DNA of 64,000 bases, taken from Owenia fusiformis (lineage: Eukaryota > Annelida > Polychaeta > Sabellida > Oweniidae). The stretch spans positions 19,657,375 to 19,721,374 of the forward strand of contig CAIIXF020000005.1 of assembly GCA_903813345.2 (NCBI GenBank), read 5' to 3'. The notes under the pieces are model-generated. The model searched no databases. It had not been told where the DNA came from and saw only the letters and a program-made list of their open reading frames with translations. A program made the translations under genes and the position numbers. Positions 58,885 to 64,000 of the stretch are shown one piece after another (the stretch's first letter is position 1; every line of letters begins with the position of its first letter).

Positions 58885-59187
58885 TTTACTAAAACTGTAC
58901 AGCTCCACAGGGTAACAAATCCCAATTAACATAAAATTCATAAATCTGAAAAACTATACATCTTTCCACCAAATATGATGAATATGTGTTCACTAGTATC
59001 AATTTATTTTCCCACAGTTGTGAATGGACGGCAAGACATCTGGAGGGAGGATTTGCTATATCCCTACTCAACTTTGTTCATAGGTGCTTCCTGGGTAATA
59101 TGAGTGCAAGGCCCCTGCAGAATATTTGCAGGGACCTCACACTCTTATTACCCAGGGAGAACCTGTGACTTTGTTTGTTGGGATAAT
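58885..59187 (-). repeat. ATCCCA / GTCCGTCC repeat family, reverse copy with an inserted hairpin
   Basis: On the minus strand it starts ATTATCCCAACAAACAAAGT and ends GGGATTTGTTACCCTGTGG with AGCTGTACAGTTTT. It keeps the CATATTTGGTGGAAAGATGT segment of copy 1. Near 59089-59158 it carries a strong hairpin: CCTGGGTAATATGAGTGCAA pairs with the later ACTCTTATTACCCAGGG, and CCCCTGCAG / CTGCAGGG-type bases lie at the loop. Confidence 0.6.
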
Positions 59188-59301
59188 AACAATATAAGAA
59201 AAAAAAAGCAGAATCATTGATTGAACTCTATATGCTTAGTAAGGAGTTAAGGTGTGATATCAGTTATAAGATTAAGTATTTGTTTAAAGGTAATACTTAA
59301 A

Positions 59302-59429
59302 ACAAGGCATTCACATGCAAAATGCCATCACCATTTTTTACAGACCCCAACCGCCGACATCCGATCACCAACCGGCATCACAAAAAGTGACAATAACAAT
59401 ACGTCAATGCTTTTTGGTGGTGACATAAA
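59302..59429 (-). repeat. GGTGGTGACAT repeat family, short reverse copy
   Basis: It starts AACAAGGCATTCACATGC with AAAATGCCATCACC and ends AATGCTTTTTGGTGGTGACA. The core is CCAACCGCCGACATCC. Confidence 0.6.
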
Positions 59430-60639
59430 ACCAAACTGATATACCCTCCTTTAAATTGTGCAAATGAAAGGTACATCATATTAATTGAAGCAAATTCCTC
59501 AAACCCTCCTGAGGTAGCCCATTTTGTCCTAATAGGTAATCAGAGCATACATTAACATCACTTATACATGTAAGATCTAAACTTTATAGTACATGTCCTA
59601 ACACTTGGTTTAAATAAATTACAAAGTCACTGATCTAAAAAACTCATAACTAACCATTACATGCATTACCAATATAATAATAGTCTGACACTTATAATGA
59701 CAGATGAGTTAATTAATTGGGACTGTCTTATTCATATGAATATCAAGAGAAAGAATACAACTCTATAATACTATATATGGTCTAGCTACAAGCTTGTTTG
59801 ACCCCCACTACTTGACTACACACCTTCTCAGTACAGTGGGTAAAGAAAACAGGAGAGGGGGGATCCAGAGCCTTAAAACAAGACTGGTGATACAACCACT
59901 AAAAATATTAGATCACAATACATACATGAATTATACCATGTAAAAGTACATCATGTCCTGTACACACACGTCCTACATTTCCTACTCCTTTGCAAAAACT
60001 GGTGAATATACTTTAGTGTCTATCAGTCTATTTATACAATGAAAGATCATAATATAATATTTGAGATCAACCCTGTGATGGAATGAATTACATGCAAGTT
60101 CAGTGGAGTACAAGTTGCTCCATGGAGCATGTCAGTATTATTGCCTGTAACAATGTCTATCAAATAATACATTTGTACATTCATTTATGTATCTACATGT
60201 ACTAGTCTTGACATTTTTTTACCCTCAATTTAGAGGACACAAGTGCAATACGAAGTGCACTCTTACAAATAATGATTGTCTCATTTTTCTCCTCATTAAT
60301 TCAAACATGAAACAAAAAATGTTATCGTTACTGAACAACAGTATGACATTTAAAATGTTTACACTTGACAAATGTTCATAAATGCAACAATTTAACTATA
60401 AGTAAAACCACAACACAACCAAATGATATAAGGCTAATGGACATTGATTTCATTCACTAGGCCATTATCAATAAATATCATTCCTTTTGTAGATTTGTGG
60501 TTTGGACTCAATATTCTACATGAACTGCACTGTATTGCACCAACTACTAACACCTGTAGGTGTCACTAACTAAGAAGAGTTCAAGACTCACTGTAACAGC
60601 TGTTATATTAAGTACAAATCGTTCCTGTATTAAGAGGAG
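59430..60639. other. Probable 3' UTR and flank of the CCDC142-like gene
   Basis: Located downstream of the minus-strand stop at 60640. AT-rich with no supported coding exon. Several TTTATT motifs could be minus-strand polyadenylation signals, and none can be singled out. Confidence 0.4.
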
Positions 60640-63600
60640 TCATTCTTTGACAGGGAAGCAAGTGGGAAGCTTAGGCCAATTACGTGCCCCTCCATGTACT
60701 CTCAGTGCTAACCACTGTTCCATATTAGTCAGTTTATAGTGGAGATCTCCCTCTTGCTCCGTAGAACCTATGTTATTATCACTAAGACCATATGAAGTGT
60801 TTTGGTTACTATGCCGAGGGAGACTAGATTGGGACGAAGCATATGACTCGGTTGTACTCATACTGTACTCATTGTTGCTTGTCTCTGTAATTGATCCTCG
60901 TGATTGTCTGCCATGCGGTTGACGTTTCAGAAGCAGAACAGCTCCATGGAGCTTCTTAAAGGCCTCAAGAGCAAGTATACTCTGTCGGACTTCATCGTTG
61001 GTGATGTAGGCTTCCAGGAATGTGCTTGCGTAGCCAAAGTCCAGCTCTAGCTGACATGCACCATAGTAACTGAAACAAAGCGATCAGTGATCAAATCATA
61101 TGAATCATGCCAAATCATAATACACATACTTTTGCAGATAATGATATTCCTTTGTGAATAAATATGATTTACTCATTGTTTAATGCCTTTAGCCTTCGAT
61201 TATGACAGTTGCTAAAGTATGTGTATATTTAGTCAACATCCTTTTACATAAAAGATAAAAAATAGGTTCAATACAAATTCATGGCTTCTAAAATTAAATA
61301 CCTAAATCTGAGCCTCTCTTTGAGAATCTGCTGCATCCACATGTCACAAATAGTTGTCACGGTAATACTGATGATGCTGATCTGGGCTGTAGAGCGCAAC
61401 TTAGCAGCACCTTCGACTATGGGTTCTAAAAGTGTGTCCATGGCAGTTTGGGCATATTCGTTACACTCTGTAGGTAAATCTGTAAAATAGAGGTCAGTTA
61501 TAGTCAGATACAAGATACAGAATGAGGGCGTTTCATATGTTAACAAGTTTCCATAAGTTTATTCAAAATATTTCTTTACAATGATTAAAACTTCATTTTC
61601 CAATACACCATTTCATTCATTTATCAAAGAGCTCCTAAAAGTTAAACCCCTTGATTCATATATGAAAGAATGCTATACCTTGGTTACTTTTCTTGCGCCA
61701 AACTCGTCCAACAGGAACAGTTTCTTCAAAGAAATCCGAACACTGTACTGCAAACTTCTCAGAGAAACTCTTCAAGATGATCCCTGATAGAGCCTACAAA
61801 TATATACAAATGTACTTTATGTCCTTCAATGACAATAATAATGTAACATTATGCATAGTGAATATTATGAAATTAAAAACAGTGAATAATTTCCCTTGCA
61901 TAGTCCCCGTGGCATAGTTTAAAGTTTAGGGAAAACAGTTTGCTTTCTAATCTAATTATTAGGACATTGCAAAACCTTTTTTTCATACTTGAAAATGAAT
62001 TTAGACTTTAAGGGAGATGTATACATTTGGAATTTTTAAGCAGTCCTCATTGGAGTCACATGTTATTTGCAGGAATACAACTCATTTCATATACCGTCTA
62101 CATCTTTCCCATTTGTATCCTTTCTATCTTAGAGTTATTATTGTTGTTTTTAAAGGTTTTTTCTTGCAATTGAATTTTGTCTAATCTTTACATCTTCATT
62201 ATCACATTTTGATAACAATGTTTTTAGCTTGACAGTAACTGAGTCTCCCATTTATTTGATCTTGGCCCTTTCAAAGGAAAATCATTTTCAGGAAAGTAGA
62301 TTCTACCTGAAGTTTTGATGCGACATCATGGAGATTATCCCAGCATGCATCAAGGAGCTTTGCTCTGGGGAGGTCAATTTGCATTCCAGGGGTTCCAGAC
62401 CTCAACAACTGACTTAACTCCAGGATGTGTTTAATTTCATCACATAACAACTACAAAAGTCATTCAGACAATTAAATGCAACAAGTCTTCATAACAATGT
62501 GAATTCCATTTTATTTGTGAAACAATTTAATCAATCATTCTATAATAATAGTTTAATGCACTTACATGTACTTGGCATTCTTTCATATATCATATATTAA
62601 ATTCTCCTATACAGAGCAAAATGTAATGTGCTCTGACCCAAAGGGTATAAAAACGTTGGCGAATAGAATTCTCTATGAGAAATGATTGCAATAAGGGGTT
62701 TGGTCATCTTTTTTTAAACAAGAAATTTAGCTCTAACCCCAAAGTTGGAGTTAGATTCCCATAACTGAGGTTACTTTTTTGTAAAAATATCATTGACTTG
62801 AGCCATACAGGCTCACCAAAATCAAATATAGAATATGTGAATCTAAGTTACCTTACCTTCAAGTCACTGTGTGACACCAGGAGAAAAGCTCCAATGGAAA
62901 AGTTAGCCAGATAGTGTTTACTCTTACTGTGGCACCATCTATATGAAGTTTCACAGACTAAGATTATACGTTGGAGGGTCTGGATGAGAACTGACACTTG
63001 GCTGGATTTAAATTGTGCAGCACCTGAATTTACATTATTATTATTTGAATGTATTTGATTACATTCAGATTGACTATCCTCTTCTTACCATCATCTGCCC
63101 TCAATGAATGTAAATTGGACATTCATTGAATTGTAGCAATTCAAAGGCCCTTTTATAATGCTATGTACCCTAATAAATTGTGATGGACTTTTGCCCTTTC
63201 CCCAAATGTAATAATAATCAACAATGTCAGGCCCGTAGCCAGGGGGAGTTCGCAGGGTTCAGGCGAACCCCCCCCCCCTGGCCAAAAATTCTTTCAAAAT
63301 CATGCAGTTTTTGACCATTTTGAGCATTTCTCTAGTGATTTTAGCCTTATTTGGGCCAAAATTGTCAATTGTGAACCCCCCCTGGAAATTTTTTAAAATT
63401 GAACCCCCCCTTGGCAAATCCTGGCTACGGGCCTGAATGTGAACATTGATTTCTCATATGACTAAGTCAGATTCAGCCACCTTCATATAATAAAGATAAA
63501 GCAGTTGATAGATACATGCACATGTAGGTGTCAATTAACTGCTAATTTCACAATGCCTGATGTCGAAGATGAGCCCTGCATTATCAAGCACATTTACACA

Positions 63601-63976
63601 TAGGGCCAACTATGGATGGAATGTATTGAAACTTCAGTTAATTCAGTAATGAATGTTTTGTTTGCAAATCAAGGATTTGGCATCTTATCCTTTATCATTT
63701 TCTTTTCAACTTTTTGCATTTAAAACAAAACAAATGTACAATTCTTTGCTTTTGCAAGGTCTTTCAACAATTACTTTATTTACCAAAGCCTAAAACGAGA
63801 CATACCTTTGGTTTGGCTGCTAGGTCTTCTTTCTGCAATAAGCGAGGCAAGAATTGCCGCCAGTGGTTGGAAGCTATCTTTTAGGAGTTTGCCTGTCTTT
63901 GTACTGGAGACACCATCAGCTAGGGGGACAGGATAGCATTTGTCACTCCATGTAGATGCCAGAGCATCACAGAACA
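60640..63976 (-). CDS. CCDC142: CCDC142-like protein, six C-terminal exons; the 5' part lies beyond the window
   Basis: Exons in transcript order: 63976-63806, 63023-62857, 62450-62307, 61793-61679, 61479-61302, 61069-60640 (TGA). All have AG/GT borders on the minus strand and agree in phase, giving about 400 residues. The match is to the end of vertebrate CCDC142 as I remember it. ICDMWMQQILKERLRFSYYG, then CQLELDFG, corresponds to the WLDHIL...RFSLQGALQLKQDFG block. VRQSILALEAFKKLHGAVLL corresponds to the block before the low-complexity region. The ending MEQWLALRVHGGARNW corresponds to the WLALRQHQRPRW ending. A serine-rich linker (TESYASSQSSLPRHSNQ) separates these, as in the family. The protein is poorly characterised. 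The DFG block looks like the helical rods of vesicle-tethering subunits, which is inference. The recall was not checked against a database. Confidence 0.72.
63228..63435. mobile_element. Complete MITE with CAGGCCCGTAGCCAG ends (208 bp)
   Basis: The terminal repeats CAGGCCCGTAGCCAGGGGGA and TCCTGGCTACGGGCCTG are inverted. AATGT lies on both sides (63223-63227 and 63436-63440), a possible 5-bp target duplication. The interior has C/G runs (GAACCCCCCC) and AAATTTTTTAAAATT. It lies in the first visible intron of the CCDC142-like gene. Related partial copies occur at 2220-2400 and 11669. Confidence 0.8.
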
Positions 63977-64000
63977 CTAGAATTAAGAAAATATTAAGTT

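Overview
The window is AT-rich eukaryotic nuclear DNA from an animal. It has split genes with GT-AG introns, a HECT-type E3 ligase, a GMC-family oxidoreductase, a CCDC142-like gene, and many nested DNA transposons and short inverted-repeat elements. The gene families, the repeat load and degenerate TTAGGG-type sequence suggest a marine invertebrate (for example a hemichordate, echinoderm, cephalochordate or lophotrochozoan). I cannot decide which from the sequence. No rRNA, tRNA, CRISPR array or bacterial operon is visible.

Layout. 1-5.3 kb is repeat-rich, with a truncated transposon end and several nested inverted-repeat elements. 5.33-17.28 kb (+) holds a complete 11-exon gene for a 592-residue zinc-ribbon/HECT ubiquitin ligase. 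All its splice phases agree, and it carries an in-phase tandem duplication of a 48-nt exon. 17.3-20.7 kb is repeats. 20.7-30.3 kb is a DNA transposon with an apparently intact two-exon integrase-type transposase (390 residues, minus strand). Its 5' non-coding region is split by a 6.7-kb tandem array of a 2,081-bp unit (3.2 near-identical copies), each unit holding about 500 bp of degenerate telomere-like DNA. 30.96-35.36 kb is a giant fold-back (inverted repeat) lying between a relic and the surviving copy of a GMC oxidoreductase exon.

35.5-45.6 kb (+) holds the C-terminal two thirds (8 exons) of a GMC oxidoreductase of the choline/glucose dehydrogenase type. Its FAD-binding N-terminal exons are not found upstream. 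An exon that looks like the N-terminus of a GMC protein lies downstream at 48.57-48.69 kb, without a body. The GMC introns hold a mariner-type element, hAT-type MITEs nested in larger elements, and a minisatellite built from a splice acceptor and exon start. 46-54.7 kb holds a mariner-type relic, a second fold-back and a second copy of a long interspersed element. 54.78-56.08 kb (+) is a 431-codon open frame of unknown function. 57.1-58.15 kb (-) is a LINE 3' fragment. 60.64-63.98 kb (-) holds the last six visible exons of a CCDC142-like gene, whose 5' part runs off the window.

The genes do not form a pathway. The main interest is how mobile elements and local duplication have reshaped the GMC locus, and the telomere-like array inside the transposon. 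All exon boundaries were read by eye from splice signals, frame and family motifs. Identity between repeats was judged by eye, not by alignment.
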